DNA of 64,000 nucleotides from Bradyrhizobium sp. AZCC 1693. Its GTDB lineage: Bacteria > Pseudomonadota > Alphaproteobacteria > Rhizobiales > Xanthobacteraceae. Shown here piece by piece: positions 1 through 7,918 of the stretch. The stretch lies in contig NZ_JAZHSD010000001.1 in assembly GCF_036924745.1 (NCBI RefSeq), forward strand, positions 5,704,001-5,768,000, written 5' to 3'. The position numbers and the translations under genes are program-made. Positions within the stretch are counted from its first letter, which is position 1. Every line of letters starts with the position of its first letter. The notes beneath the pieces are model-generated. The model was not told the origin of the DNA, did not search any database, and saw only the letters and a list, made by a program, of their open reading frames with translations.

Positions 1-273
1 CAGGAATTCGAGCGAGAGGTAATAGACCCGCTTGCTGCCGGCGTCGTAGCTCTCCTTTTCGGCAGTCAGCCAGCGGTGCACGATGCGGTCGCGCAGCGCC
101 AGCGCGGCTGCCTTGTACCAGTCCCGCCTCGTCGCCATGCCGGCGTCCTTGCCGATCGCAAGCCGGAGCTTGGCGAGGATCGCACCCTTGATCTCGGTCA
201 GCGCGAGTTCGTCGATCGGCTGATCCAGCGCCGGATAGTTTGCCGGATAGTTTCCTGGGAATTGTTCCTGCAA
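1..273 (-). CDS. glgP: Glycogen phosphorylase, N-terminal part (runs off left edge)
   Basis: The minus-strand frame is open from the left edge to a stop just upstream of 273 and ends in KRVYYLSLEFL, the highly conserved N-terminal segment of glycogen/starch phosphorylases, preceded by a conserved-looking TAEKESYDAGS stretch. About 91 residues are present; the catalytic and PLP-binding parts lie outside the window. The family removes glucose-1-phosphate from alpha-1,4-glucans in the cytoplasm. No ATG exists upstream in this frame, so I chose the TTG at 273, which has AGGA about 8 nt before it. A perfect 12-bp tandem duplication inside the gene repeats the residues NYPA. Family assignment is firm, the start less so. 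Confidence 0.85.
   Translation of the reverse strand, partial: MQEQFPGNYPANYPALDQPIDELALTEIKGAILAKLRLAIGKDAGMATRRDWYKAAALALRDRIVHRWLTAEKESYDAGSKRVYYLSLEFL
230..253. repeat. 12-bp perfect tandem duplication inside glgP
   Basis: The unit gccggatagttt occurs twice back to back. It is in frame in glgP (minus strand) and duplicates four residues, NYPA, near the N-terminus, so it does not break the gene. Confidence 0.8.
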
Positions 274-421
274 TACGTCGGTTCCTGCGGTTGAGACTCA
301 CAACGAAGATACGCGCCTTGTCCGGCAATCGAAACGCCGAAGAACGCGGGGGGTATGTTGTGCACTGCGCTGGCGTTATTTTATGCAAGGACCGGGCCGA
401 TTTCGCGGCACTGGCGGCCGC

Positions 422-450
422 CTTTTGGTGATATCTTTTGGTGATATAAT
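422..450 (+). promoter_or_regulatory. 13-bp tandem repeat ending in an extended -10 promoter-like TATAAT
   Basis: The unit cttttggtgatat occurs twice in tandem (422-434 and 435-447). The second copy runs into TGATATAAT (442-450), an extended -10 motif. There is no good -35 hexamer at 17 bp. It sits 85 bp upstream of the small secreted-protein gene at 535 and may drive it. Nothing else is evident between 274 and 534. Confidence 0.35.
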
Positions 451-534
451 GAGGCGAAAGCCGAGGAATCGCCGGGATAACCGGGGTGCCAGTGTGCGCG
501 ACGGAAACGCGTGCCGCCAGAACGGAGGCCTGCC

Positions 535-765
535 ATGAGATTGACGATCGAGATCGTCGCCGCTGCGTTGTTGGTTGTCTGCATCAGTGCGACCAGCGCA
601 GCCTTTGCCGCCGGCAAGGCCGGCAAGAGCGCCGACGGCCTGAGCTGTTCCTTCAGTGCCGCGCAAGGCGCTTCGCCAGCGGCGCGCTGCGCGGCGATCA
701 AGCGCCAGTGTGGCGGAAAGTTCTATGCCAATTACTGCGGCGACAAGCTGTTGTCGGCGATGTGA
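535..765 (+). CDS. Small secreted four-cysteine protein, function unknown
   Basis: A 76-residue protein with an N-terminal signal peptide (hydrophobic residues about 6-24, then AFAAG). The mature part has four cysteines (SC, RC, QC, YC), compatible with two disulfides in the periplasm. The start at 535 is chosen because CGGAGG lies 7 nt upstream and the signal peptide then begins MRLTIE. I do not recognise the family. It stands alone, convergent with the next gene. Confidence 0.7.
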   Translation: MRLTIEIVAAALLVVCISATSAAFAAGKAGKSADGLSCSFSAAQGASPAARCAAIKRQCGGKFYANYCGDKLLSAM

Positions 766-785
766 GGGATTGAGCCCCAGACGGT

Positions 786-1016
786 TCATGCCGCGGCGCC
801 GCCCCAGCCCTCGCTTTCCTCGGCGAGCCCGGGGTAGCGGAGATAGAGCTTTTGCAGCAGCTTGAAATGCAGGGCGGACGATATCTCGTCGAGAGGCGCG
901 GCAAGCAGCGCCCGATCGTCGCTGTCGAGCGTGGAAACAATCGCATTCGCTCGGTCGATCGCATCGGCCGCTTGCAGTAACAGGGTCCGGATCTCGGTGG
1001 TCTGTGTCGCGTCCAT
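786..1016 (-). CDS. Hypothetical protein, 76 residues
   Basis: A short soluble protein beginning MDATQTTEIR, largely helical in appearance, with an acidic middle (STLDSDDRALL) and a C-terminus ending GWGGAAA. The ATG at 1016 has AAGGATCGAAGG just upstream. Longer in-frame extension to 1151 is possible but has no comparable ribosome-binding site. Family not recognised; no membrane segment or signal peptide is seen. Confidence 0.6.
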   Translation of the reverse strand: MDATQTTEIRTLLLQAADAIDRANAIVSTLDSDDRALLAAPLDEISSALHFKLLQKLYLRYPGLAEESEGWGGAAA

Positions 1017-1186
1017 CGCCTTCGATCCTTGGCCGCAAACTGCCAAAATTGCAACCTCTGATAGGAGATATTTTGCCGCGCCACCAGTACAAATTAAGAA
1101 CAATTTAGCAAGTATTTGATATATCGTTGTGATTCGGCGCGTCGCCGACACAACATTTATGGTCTATCCGAGTTTGCGAGGACTAG

Positions 1187-1618
1187 ATGTCCACCATCGC
1201 CTTCGATCAGTTTGCTCTCACCCGTATCGCCGACTTTGCGCGCTCGCTGTCGCGCCTGCACCAGGCCTCGCGCCGCCGGCTCGTCGACGACGACGCGATC
1301 GACCGCGAGTTCAACGCGGTCTGCATGTCGGTGTGGGGCTACACCACGGACGATTTCAGCGACGAATTGTTTTCGGTCGAGGACCACGCGTTTCTCGACG
1401 CGCTGGATGAAGCGCAGGCGCGCATCTTCGCCGCCGAGCAGGGCTACGATCTCGTCGACGATCAGGGCATGCTGAGCGACTGGTGGGGCTACTGCTGGAT
1501 GATCCTGGCCGAAAAGCGCGGCTTGCTGACGCCGGAAAATCGCGCCGCGGCGCGTGCGGAGATCGAGGAAAAATATCTGTCGGCGCCGAACGTGATCGGC
1601 GTCATCGTCGGACGGTAA
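1187..1618 (+). CDS. Hypothetical protein, 143 residues, acidic and tryptophan-rich
   Basis: A soluble, acidic protein with conserved-looking blocks MSVWGYTTDDFSDELFSVED and MLSDWWGYCWMILAEKRG. The start at 1187 has GAGGAC about 6 nt upstream. There is no signal peptide or membrane segment. I do not recognise the family. Codon use is typical of the neighbours, which supports it as a real gene. Confidence 0.65.
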   Translation: MSTIAFDQFALTRIADFARSLSRLHQASRRRLVDDDAIDREFNAVCMSVWGYTTDDFSDELFSVEDHAFLDALDEAQARIFAAEQGYDLVDDQGMLSDWWGYCWMILAEKRGLLTPENRAAARAEIEEKYLSAPNVIGVIVGR

Positions 1619-1653
1619 ACGATCGAGGAAACGTCGGCATCATGCGAAGTCCG

Positions 1654-2250
1654 CTACGCGCCTCGATCCTGCCCGACCAGAAATTCACCCGCCGGCAACA
1701 CGGTGATCTCCGGCCATAGCGCCTTCCATCGCGCCGCCTTCGCTTCGCAATTCACGGCGGAAAAATTTGGCCCCGGATTGGGCCGCACGATCAGGGCGGC
1801 GACATCGTCATAGCCATTCGGCGCGTACACCTCGTAGCCCTCGCGCGTGCGGCGGATTCCGATCTGCGTATTCTTTGTCAGGAAGCGGTCGATGCCCTGT
1901 GTCGAACAACGCAGCTCCGGATAGGGCAGGCCATGTTTCTCGGGATACCACAAATGAACGCGCGCCTGGTTGCGCGCCTCGACCTGGATGCCGCGGTTTG
2001 CAAACCGCTCCGCCAGCGTGCGGATGACCCTGTCTTCCGCCTCCCACGACGTATCGGGATCGAAATAGAACACGTCGTAATCGTTGATGCCGTAATCGAC
2101 CGCGCGGCTCGTCAGCACGTTCCACACCGTCTGCACCAGGCATCCCGAGACCAACCAAGCATCCGGCAGCGCCAGCCGAAACAATTCCTCGGCGATGATT
2201 TCATTGGCGGGATTTTGCAAGGCGGCGGCGAGGAATTGGTTTCTATCCAT
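1654..2250 (-). CDS. Nucleotidyltransferase-like family protein
   Basis: A 198-residue cytoplasmic protein. It contains WLVSGCLVQTVWN followed by YGINDYDVFYFDPD, the pattern of the COG3575-type nucleotidyltransferase-fold proteins (Gly-Ser/Gly-Cys turn, then an Asp-x-Asp). Substrate is unknown. The start at 2250 is chosen because GAGG lies just upstream and a repeat element begins immediately beyond; an in-frame extension to 2331 would run through that repeat. It is followed, after MmcQ/YjbR, by other minus-strand genes but need not share their transcript. Confidence 0.7.
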   Translation of the reverse strand: MDRNQFLAAALQNPANEIIAEELFRLALPDAWLVSGCLVQTVWNVLTSRAVDYGINDYDVFYFDPDTSWEAEDRVIRTLAERFANRGIQVEARNQARVHLWYPEKHGLPYPELRCSTQGIDRFLTKNTQIGIRRTREGYEVYAPNGYDDVAALIVRPNPGPNFSAVNCEAKAARWKALWPEITVLPAGEFLVGQDRGA

Positions 2251-2265
2251 ATGCACCTCGCCGCA

Positions 2266-2351
2266 GGGCGGGCAAAGGCGCGCTTGCGCCGTGCCCACCA
2301 TCTTGTTTCGCGATTGGAAATTGGCGGGCACGCTTCGCCTTGCCCACCCTA
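2266..2351. repeat. Pair of short palindromic repeats (Bradyrhizobium-type)
   Basis: Two copies of a ggcgggca...tgcccacc inverted repeat flank a 20-bp spacer between the nucleotidyltransferase and MmcQ/YjbR genes. I recognise this as a dispersed intergenic palindrome common in Bradyrhizobium genomes. Confidence 0.6.
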
Positions 2352-2690
2352 CGCTTCGAGATCGAATTCCTTCACCGCCTTCTTCGACGCCAGCGTGCGC
2401 CAGTGCCGCCGTAGCAGCGGCTCGACAGTCGCGCGCTTGGCCTTCGACAGGCGGATCAGCACCATCGGATAATCGCGGTAGTGATCGGTGAAGTAAAACA
2501 GCTTCGGCTGGCTTTCCACCAGCATCTCGCGTTCGTCTTGCGGCACGCCCGGCATCACCAGGCTGTCGCCGTCTTCCCTCAGCCGCGCCAGCATCTTCTT
2601 GCGTACCTTCAGCGCCGGCGTGCCGTAGGAGGTGCCGTCTTCCACCTCTGGCCAGGTGAGCGCGATTTTTCTGACGTCGTCGAAGGTCAT
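2349..2690 (-). CDS. MmcQ/YjbR family protein
   Basis: A 113-residue protein starting MTFDDVRKIALTWPEVED, the typical opening of the MmcQ/YjbR family, with conserved SYGTPALKVRKKMLARL and a lysine-rich C-terminus. The family adopts a fold resembling double-wing DNA-binding proteins; its cellular role is not settled. Length matches the family. It is a cytoplasmic single-domain protein with no evident operon partner. Confidence 0.85.
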   Translation of the reverse strand: MTFDDVRKIALTWPEVEDGTSYGTPALKVRKKMLARLREDGDSLVMPGVPQDEREMLVESQPKLFYFTDHYRDYPMVLIRLSKAKRATVEPLLRRHWRTLASKKAVKEFDLEA

Positions 2691-2707
2691 GCGGTCGCCC
2701 TCAGTTC

Positions 2708-2823
2708 GTCATGCCCGGGCAAAAGCGCGAAGCGCGTCTTCGCGCCAGATGTTGGGCATCCACGTCTTGGGGGCCACGGGAAGCAAGACGTGGATGGCCG
2801 GGACAAGCCCGGCCATGACGGAG
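2708..2823. repeat. Intergenic palindromic repeat element
   Basis: Arms catccacgtcttg (2757-2769) and caagacgtggatg (2784-2796) form a perfect 13-bp inverted repeat, followed by a second palindrome, gccgggacaagcccggc. It fills the gap between lepB and MmcQ/YjbR and resembles the dispersed repeats typical of Bradyrhizobium. Confidence 0.65.
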
Positions 2824-2835
2824 AGAGGTTGCGCT

Positions 2836-3624
2836 TCACTGCACCGATGTAAAAAAACGCGCCAGCCGGAAGCCCGACAGCCAGGTCCATACCGGCTGGC
2901 TGCGCATGCCGAGATCCCACGAGCCGACCACGGCATCCGCGCGGCCGATCAGATTGTCGACCGGCAGCAGACCCACGCCGCCGTCGCGCACCGCGACGCG
3001 GCTGTCGGCGGAATTGTCCCTGTTGTCGCCGAGCACGAACAGCTTGCCCGGCGGCACCGTCACCTCGGGCGTGTTGTCGAGCCTGCCATTGTCACGCATC
3101 TTGAAAATGGCATGGCTGACGCCGTTCGGCAGCGTCTCGACGAAACGATAGGCCCGTTCGGTGTTGCCGCGATCGTCTTCGGCTTGCCCCACGCCATCCG
3201 GTTTCAACGTCGCGGCGTGGTCGTTGATGAAGAGCTGGCCCTGCCGCACCTGGATGCGGTCGCCCGGCAATCCCACCACGCGCTTGACCCAGGCCTGCGA
3301 GCGGTCGCCCGGCCAGCGGAATACGACGACGTCGCCGCGCTTGGGCGTGTCGCCGAACAGGCGGCCGGTTTCCGGCAGCGTGATCTGGATCGGCAGCGAC
3401 GCCGCGCCGTAACCGTAGGGGAATTTCGAGGCCAGCAGCGCGTCACCGATCAGAAGCGTCGGCTCCATCGAGCCGGACGGCACGTAAAACGGCTCGGCCA
3501 GCGCGCCCTTGGCAATGAACACCACGGCCACGATTGCCGCCAACTGCACGGCCTGCGCGCGCCAGCTCGCGGCCTTGCCGATCGCGCCTTCCTTCTGGTC
3601 GCTCACCACCTTCTCATCGCTCAT
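2836..3624 (-). CDS. lepB: Signal peptidase I
   Basis: A 262-residue membrane-anchored serine/lysine protease that cleaves signal peptides from secreted proteins. One membrane segment lies at about residues 27-43. The catalytic serine is in SGSMEPTL (Ser52) and the general-base lysine in KRVVGLPGD (Lys114); the GDNRDNSADSR box is also present. The start at 3624 is fixed by an ATGA overlap with the end of tldD, so the two are probably translationally coupled. A longer frame upstream lies inside tldD and is not used. A second copy of lepB elsewhere in the genome is possible. Confidence 0.93.
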   Translation of the reverse strand: MSDEKVVSDQKEGAIGKAASWRAQAVQLAAIVAVVFIAKGALAEPFYVPSGSMEPTLLIGDALLASKFPYGYGAASLPIQITLPETGRLFGDTPKRGDVVVFRWPGDRSQAWVKRVVGLPGDRIQVRQGQLFINDHAATLKPDGVGQAEDDRGNTERAYRFVETLPNGVSHAIFKMRDNGRLDNTPEVTVPPGKLFVLGDNRDNSADSRVAVRDGGVGLLPVDNLIGRADAVVGSWDLGMRSQPVWTWLSGFRLARFFTSVQ

Positions 3625-5048
3625 GCGCCGGTGCCTCCGACCGTGATCTTTTCCATCCGCAGCGTCGGCTGGCCGACGCCGACAGGCACGCCCTGGCCGT
3701 TCTTGCCGCAGGTGCCGATGCCGGTATCGAGCGCCAGATCGTTGCCGACCATGGTGATGCGATGCAGGTCGGTCGGCCCGTTGCCGATCAGCATCGCGCC
3801 CTTCAAGGGTGCGCCGAGCTTGCCGTTCTCGATTCTGTAGGCCTCGGTGCACTGGAACACATATTTGCCGGAGGTGATGTCGACCTGGCCGCCGCCGAAA
3901 TTCGCGGCGTAGATGCCGTTCTTCACCGAGGCCAGAATCTCCGCCGGGTCCCGCTGCCCCGCCAGCATATAAGTGTTGGTCATGCGCGGCATCGGCACAT
4001 GGGCGTAGCTCTGGCGGCGGCCATTGCCGGTCGGCTTCATGTTCATCAGCCGCGCGTTCTGCCGGTCCTGCATGTAGCCGACCAGAATGCCGTCCTCGAT
4101 CAGCACGGTGCGGTTGGTCGGCGTGCCCTCGTCGTCGATGGAGAGAGAGCCGCGCCGCGAGGCCATGGTGCCGTCATCGACGACGGTGACGCCCTTGGCC
4201 GCGACCTGCTTGCCCATCAACCCAGCGAAGGCCGAGGTCTGCTTGCGGTTGAAGTCGCCTTCGAGGCCGTGGCCGACCGCCTCATGCAGCATCACGCCGG
4301 GCCAGCCAGCGCCCAGCACCACGTCCATTTCACCGGCAGGTGCAGGGACCGATTCCAGGTTGACCAGCGCCTCGCGGATCGCACCGTCGGCGGCCTCGCG
4401 CCACGCCTTGGTCTCGATGAAGCGCGCATAGCCCTCACGGCCGCCATAGCCCTTGCTGCCGCTCTCCTGCCGGTCGCCCTGGCCCGCGACGACAGAAATA
4501 TTGACCCGCACCAGCGGGCGGATGTCGCGATAGCTCTCGCCGTCGGGCCGGAGGATTTCGACCACCTGCCAGGTGGCGCCCAGACTGATGGAAGCCTGCC
4601 GCACCCGCGGGTCCTTGTCGCGCAGATAGGCGTCGATCTCGGCCAGCAGCTTTACCTTGGCCTCGAAGCCCGGCGCATCCAGCGGATTCTCGTCGCCATA
4701 GAGCCGGACATTGGTATGCGCTGGCGCCGCGGCAAAATTTCCGCTGTAGCCGCCGCGCACGGCCGCCACCGCATCCGCCGCGCGGATCAGCGCCGGCAGC
4801 GAGACGTCGGAGGAATGCGCATAGCCGACCGCATCGTCCTTCACCGCGCGCAGGCCGAATCCCTGGCTGGTGTCGTAGGTCGCCTGCTTCAGCCGCCCAT
4901 TGTCGAAACCCAGCGCTTCGGTCTGACCATACTCCAGAAACAACTCGCCATCGTCAGCGCCGGCTAGCCCTCGCGTGATTTCGCGTCTGATGGCATCGCG
5001 GTCGAGATTGGCGCGGTCGAGCAGGGAGGTCGTGGCGGGATTGGTCAT
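3621..5048 (-). CDS. tldD: Metalloprotease TldD
   Basis: A 475-residue protein of the TldD/PmbA family, cytoplasmic zinc proteases that act as a TldD/TldE heterodimer on small peptides (microcin B17 maturation and CcdA degradation in E. coli). The zinc motif HEAVGH is at residues 255-260, and the conserved C-terminal GTCGKNGQGVPVG is present. It is full length. TldE is not in the window. It overlaps lepB by four bases. In related genomes the gene lies beside the cytochrome oxidase cluster, as it nearly does here. Confidence 0.95.
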   Translation of the reverse strand: MTNPATTSLLDRANLDRDAIRREITRGLAGADDGELFLEYGQTEALGFDNGRLKQATYDTSQGFGLRAVKDDAVGYAHSSDVSLPALIRAADAVAAVRGGYSGNFAAAPAHTNVRLYGDENPLDAPGFEAKVKLLAEIDAYLRDKDPRVRQASISLGATWQVVEILRPDGESYRDIRPLVRVNISVVAGQGDRQESGSKGYGGREGYARFIETKAWREAADGAIREALVNLESVPAPAGEMDVVLGAGWPGVMLHEAVGHGLEGDFNRKQTSAFAGLMGKQVAAKGVTVVDDGTMASRRGSLSIDDEGTPTNRTVLIEDGILVGYMQDRQNARLMNMKPTGNGRRQSYAHVPMPRMTNTYMLAGQRDPAEILASVKNGIYAANFGGGQVDITSGKYVFQCTEAYRIENGKLGAPLKGAMLIGNGPTDLHRITMVGNDLALDTGIGTCGKNGQGVPVGVGQPTLRMEKITVGGTGA

Positions 5049-5171
5049 GCAGACTCCAAATTCAGCACAAAAAGGTCTCGTCGTCCCTGCTTGGCACGCA
5101 ATTGCTCACGGCCGCAGTGATCTAAGCAGGGCCTGTGGCGAACTCATCTTACAACACGGTAACCTGTAGTT

Positions 5172-5206
5172 ATGGTCCCGCTCGCGCTTCGCGCGGCCGG
5201 GACGAC
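5172..5206. repeat. Short intergenic palindrome
   Basis: ggtcccgctcgcgcttcgcg...cgggacgacg forms an imperfect inverted repeat (tcccg/cggga around a cgcg core) in the 200-bp gap between tldD and the HxlR gene. It looks like another member of the dispersed palindrome families. No gene is seen in this gap. Confidence 0.45.
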
Positions 5207-5250
5207 GATGGCTCGAACATAGTCATGACAGCATCGAAAGGGGAGGCCTT

Positions 5251-5655
5251 TCACGGCAGCTTGTTACCCCCTTTGTCGGCAGCGTTCGCAGCCTCCGCAC
5301 CGGGCTCCGGCCTGGCGTGTGCATTGGCCCAGCGGAACAGTTCGTCGAACACCGGCCGCAACGCCCGGGCCGCCGGGGTCATCTCATATTCCACGCGGGG
5401 CGGCACTTCGGGAAATACCGTGCGCTTCACCAGGCCCTCGCTTTCGAGGTCGCGGAGCTGGGTCGTCAGCATGTGCTGGGTCACGTCGGGGATGGCGCGC
5501 CGCAATTGGCCAAAGCGCTGCTTGCCGTCGACAAGCTGCCAGAGGATTTCGCCCTTCCACTTGCCCGACAGCAGGCGAAGCGCCCGATGCAACTGCTGTC
5601 TGGCCCGTTCAGAGGGGCATTCCTGCGTTATATCCTCATTAGTCTGTTTTTTCAT
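5251..5655 (-). CDS. HxlR family transcriptional regulator
   Basis: A 134-residue winged-helix regulator. The HxlR signature is clear: RALRLLSGKWKGEILWQL, then RFGQLRRAIPDVTQHMLT and the LESEGLVKR wing. An N-terminal cysteine in ITQECPSE could be a redox sensor, as in several HxlR proteins, but that is inference. The start has GAGGTAGT directly before ATG. It is divergent from the DoxX-DsrE-TlpA set, 136 bp away, and probably controls it. Confidence 0.9.
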   Translation of the reverse strand: MKKQTNEDITQECPSERARQQLHRALRLLSGKWKGEILWQLVDGKQRFGQLRRAIPDVTQHMLTTQLRDLESEGLVKRTVFPEVPPRVEYEMTPAARALRPVFDELFRWANAHARPEPGAEAANAADKGGNKLP

Positions 5656-5791
5656 ACTACCTCAGAAAAACCATCCTACTTGTCAATTTCATCTTAGTCC
5701 CGAATTTTGGGTTTGACAGCCCCTCAGGGGGTCTCCGCTGGCGGACGGCACCTCAGTCAACCGCCGCCTTCACCATTTCGGGAGTTTCTCG

Positions 5792-6184
5792 ATGTCGACG
5801 ATTGTTGCGCCTACCAGACCGTACTGGAGCTCCGTCGCCCTGTGGGTTGTCAGGGGATTGCTTGCGCTCGCCTTTGTAGCGGCTGGCGGGGCGAAGCTCT
5901 ATGGCGTGCCCATGCTGGTCGAGGAGTTCCAGCACATCGGGCTCGGGCAATGGTTTCGCTATGTCACCGGCGGTCTCGAAATCATGGGGGCAATCCTGCT
6001 TCTCTTGCCGCAGAAGGCTGTCCTCGGTGCGCTGCTGCTGATCTGCATCATGGTCGGCGCGGTGATCACCCATTTATTCGTCATCGGCGGCTCGCCGGTG
6101 CCGGCCATTGTTCTGCTGGTGTTGAACGCCATCGTCGCCTATGCGAAGCGCGACCAGATCGCATTGCTTGCCGAGACGCTGTGA
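5792..6184 (+). CDS. DoxX family membrane protein
   Basis: A 130-residue protein with four predicted membrane helices and the DoxX opening GLLALAFVAAGGAKLYGVPMLVEEF. DoxX-family proteins are small inner-membrane proteins often linked to thiol or sulfur redox reactions. GGGAG lies about 10 nt before ATG. It is the first gene of a three-gene plus-strand set (DoxX, DsrE-like, TlpA-like) that is divergent from an HxlR regulator. Confidence 0.85.
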   Translation: MSTIVAPTRPYWSSVALWVVRGLLALAFVAAGGAKLYGVPMLVEEFQHIGLGQWFRYVTGGLEIMGAILLLLPQKAVLGALLLICIMVGAVITHLFVIGGSPVPAIVLLVLNAIVAYAKRDQIALLAETL

Positions 6185-6194
6185 GGGTGTTGCG

Positions 6195-6698
6195 ATGCGC
6201 CTTTCTCGCCGCGAGTTGACGATTGCCGCAGGGCTCATCCTGGCCTTCGCGGTGCCGCTGACCGTGCCCCTGTTGCTGACAAGATCGGAGGCGGCGGACT
6301 CAAAGCCGCAGACGAAGCCCGCTTCGGTTCGGGTGCATCGGCTGGTGCTGCCGATCAACAGCGATGACCCCACCACGATGAGGGCGCTGATCTCGACCTC
6401 GCTCAACCTTCCGAAATATTATCAGGAGCGGAACGAAGCCTTCACGATCGAGGTCGTCGCCTACAACGCCGGCGTTCACATGCTTCGCGCCGATACTTCA
6501 CCGGTGAAGGACATGCTGCGCGTGCTAAGGACGGTCAATCCGAACATCCGTTTCGTGGTCTGCGAGGCGACCAAGCTCGGCATGGAGCGCCATGAGGGGC
6601 ATCCGATCACGCTGATCGACGACGTCGATCTCGTGCCGAGCGGACCCGGGCGCATCATCGAATTACAGGAAGCCGGCTGGTCCTACATCCGGTCGTGA
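6195..6698 (+). CDS. DsrE/DsrF-like family protein with signal sequence
   Basis: A 167-residue protein. It has an N-terminal membrane/signal segment (about residues 8-30) followed by a DsrE/F-like alpha/beta domain, with TIEVVAYNAGVHML and a C-terminal IIELQEAGWSYIRS typical of the family. A single cysteine occurs in RFVVCEATK, near the place of the sulfur-carrier cysteine in DsrE-type proteins. The start at 6195, 10 bases after DoxX, gives a proper signal sequence; the longer frame from 6141 lies inside DoxX. Role inferred: periplasmic sulfur or thiol handling. Confidence 0.75.
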   Translation: MRLSRRELTIAAGLILAFAVPLTVPLLLTRSEAADSKPQTKPASVRVHRLVLPINSDDPTTMRALISTSLNLPKYYQERNEAFTIEVVAYNAGVHMLRADTSPVKDMLRVLRTVNPNIRFVVCEATKLGMERHEGHPITLIDDVDLVPSGPGRIIELQEAGWSYIRS

Positions 6699-6733
6699 CA
6701 AATGGGCCAGACCTGCACAGCGGAACATCCGAT

Positions 6734-7348
6734 ATGACGTCGTATCGCAGGCCGAACCGCCGCACCGTCATCGCGGGGATGATGGGTGCGACCGGCTCGT
6801 TCGCGATGCCGGCGTTCCCGGCGCGCGCAGGAGCCGGTGGGCCACCGCCATTCGCAACCGTCAGGCATCAGTTCACGGAGGTTCGCGGCGCGCGCCCGGT
6901 CCCGGCGGTGCCAATTCCGCGCCTCGGCGCAGCTGCGCTCGATCTGGCGTCCTTCCGCGGCAAGGTGGTGCTCGTCAATTTCTGGGCGACCTGGTGCCCG
7001 GCCTGCCGCACTGAACTGCCGATACTGGACCGGCTCGCGGGAAACGGCCGCGCCGACCTCGCGGTCATTGCCATCGCGACCGATCGCGATCGGTCTCTGG
7101 TCGCCCCCTTCGTCAGGAAATTGAAGCTTCGCCACCTCACGATCGGTTTCGATCCCGGCGGACTGGTAGCGCGTGCCGGCGCAAGCGACGGCGTGGACAC
7201 GCCGTTCGCGCTTTACGGCATGCCGGTTTCCTTCCTGCTCGGCGTCACCGGGCAAGTCGAAGGCTACATCACCGGTGAAGCGGATTGGCTCTCCGTCGAG
7301 GCAAGCCGATTGTTCGATTACTACACCAGCGCCGGCGCGGGTGGCTAA
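6734..7348 (+). CDS. TlpA-like thioredoxin-fold thiol:disulfide protein
   Basis: A periplasmic thioredoxin-fold protein of 204 residues. The active site is W87-C-P-A-C91 within VVLVNFWATWCPAC, and the cis-proline loop is GMPVSFLL. The N-terminus NRRTVIAGMMGATGSFAMP looks like a twin-arginine export signal. The start at 6734 is my choice. A GTG at 6695 overlapping the previous stop would add 13 residues and cannot be excluded. TlpA-type proteins reduce or protect disulfides, for example in cytochrome oxidase maturation; here it more likely works with DsrE/DoxX. Confidence 0.8.
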   Translation: MTSYRRPNRRTVIAGMMGATGSFAMPAFPARAGAGGPPPFATVRHQFTEVRGARPVPAVPIPRLGAAALDLASFRGKVVLVNFWATWCPACRTELPILDRLAGNGRADLAVIAIATDRDRSLVAPFVRKLKLRHLTIGFDPGGLVARAGASDGVDTPFALYGMPVSFLLGVTGQVEGYITGEADWLSVEASRLFDYYTSAGAGG

Positions 7349-7381
7349 GGCGAAACCTCGCTTTGAGGCCAGCGCCGCCCC

Positions 7382-7918
7382 TCACGGCAGCTTGTCATAC
7401 CCCTCACCCAGCCCGTTCAGGCTGAGCGGAAAGCCGATGCCTTCCTCCGGCGTCTCAAAAATAATAAAAGTCGCCGTCTTGGCGGTCCGAAGCTGCCCGA
7501 GCAGCTTCTCGTCCATCACCACCTCGGCCACGCAGCCATTCGGCAGGCAACGCACGAACCCAGCCCGCCCGACGTCCTGGTTGTCGAGTTTCAGCCCGAG
7601 CCCGGAGGGGAGCAGCACGCCCAGGGGCGCCACCACCCGCATCAGCTTGCTCTTCTGGTCGGCGGTCTTGAGCACGATCACGGTGAGGCCGGCGTTGGAG
7701 CGGTCCTCGGCTACCACGCTCTGGATCAGGGCGCATTGCTCGCCCTGGGCGCCCGGCGGAGTATCGCAGCGGATCTGCCAGTCGCCATGGACCGACCGCA
7801 CAGCGCCCTGGGCGCTGGCCGCCTGGGTCAGGCCGAGCAGGATCGCCACGGCGAGCAGGCCGCCCGGCCAGCGGGCCGGTTCCAACGCACGTCCTGCCTG
7901 ATGTTTCGAACGCCCCAT
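7382..7918 (-). CDS. Invasion associated locus B (IalB) family protein
   Basis: A 178-residue exported protein with a signal peptide (AVAILLGLTQAASAQ), then HGDWQIRCDTPPGAQGEQCALIQ and FVRCLPNGCVAEVVM, the cysteine-bearing blocks of the IalB family. The start at 7918 has AGAGGA 9 nt upstream. It is divergent from coxB, 533 bp away, an arrangement I associate with Bradyrhizobium cox loci. Despite the name, the family is general in alphaproteobacteria and need not imply virulence. Confidence 0.85.
   Translation of the reverse strand: MGRSKHQAGRALEPARWPGGLLAVAILLGLTQAASAQGAVRSVHGDWQIRCDTPPGAQGEQCALIQSVVAEDRSNAGLTVIVLKTADQKSKLMRVVAPLGVLLPSGLGLKLDNQDVGRAGFVRCLPNGCVAEVVMDEKLLGQLRTAKTATFIIFETPEEGIGFPLSLNGLGEGYDKLP

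Noticed and set aside
2266..2351. CRISPR-like repeats
   Set aside because: Only two palindromic copies with one short spacer; these are dispersed intergenic palindromes, and no cas gene is present.
2836..3852. Longer 338-codon version of lepB
   Set aside because: The extra N-terminal part is the shadow of tldD; the true start is the ATGA overlap at 3624, which gives a normal signal peptidase N-terminus.
3534..4967. Long plus-strand open frame (about 477 codons) opposite tldD
   Set aside because: It is the antisense of tldD, which has a clear TldD family sequence and zinc motif; the antisense product has no recognisable domain and only reflects high-GC codon bias.
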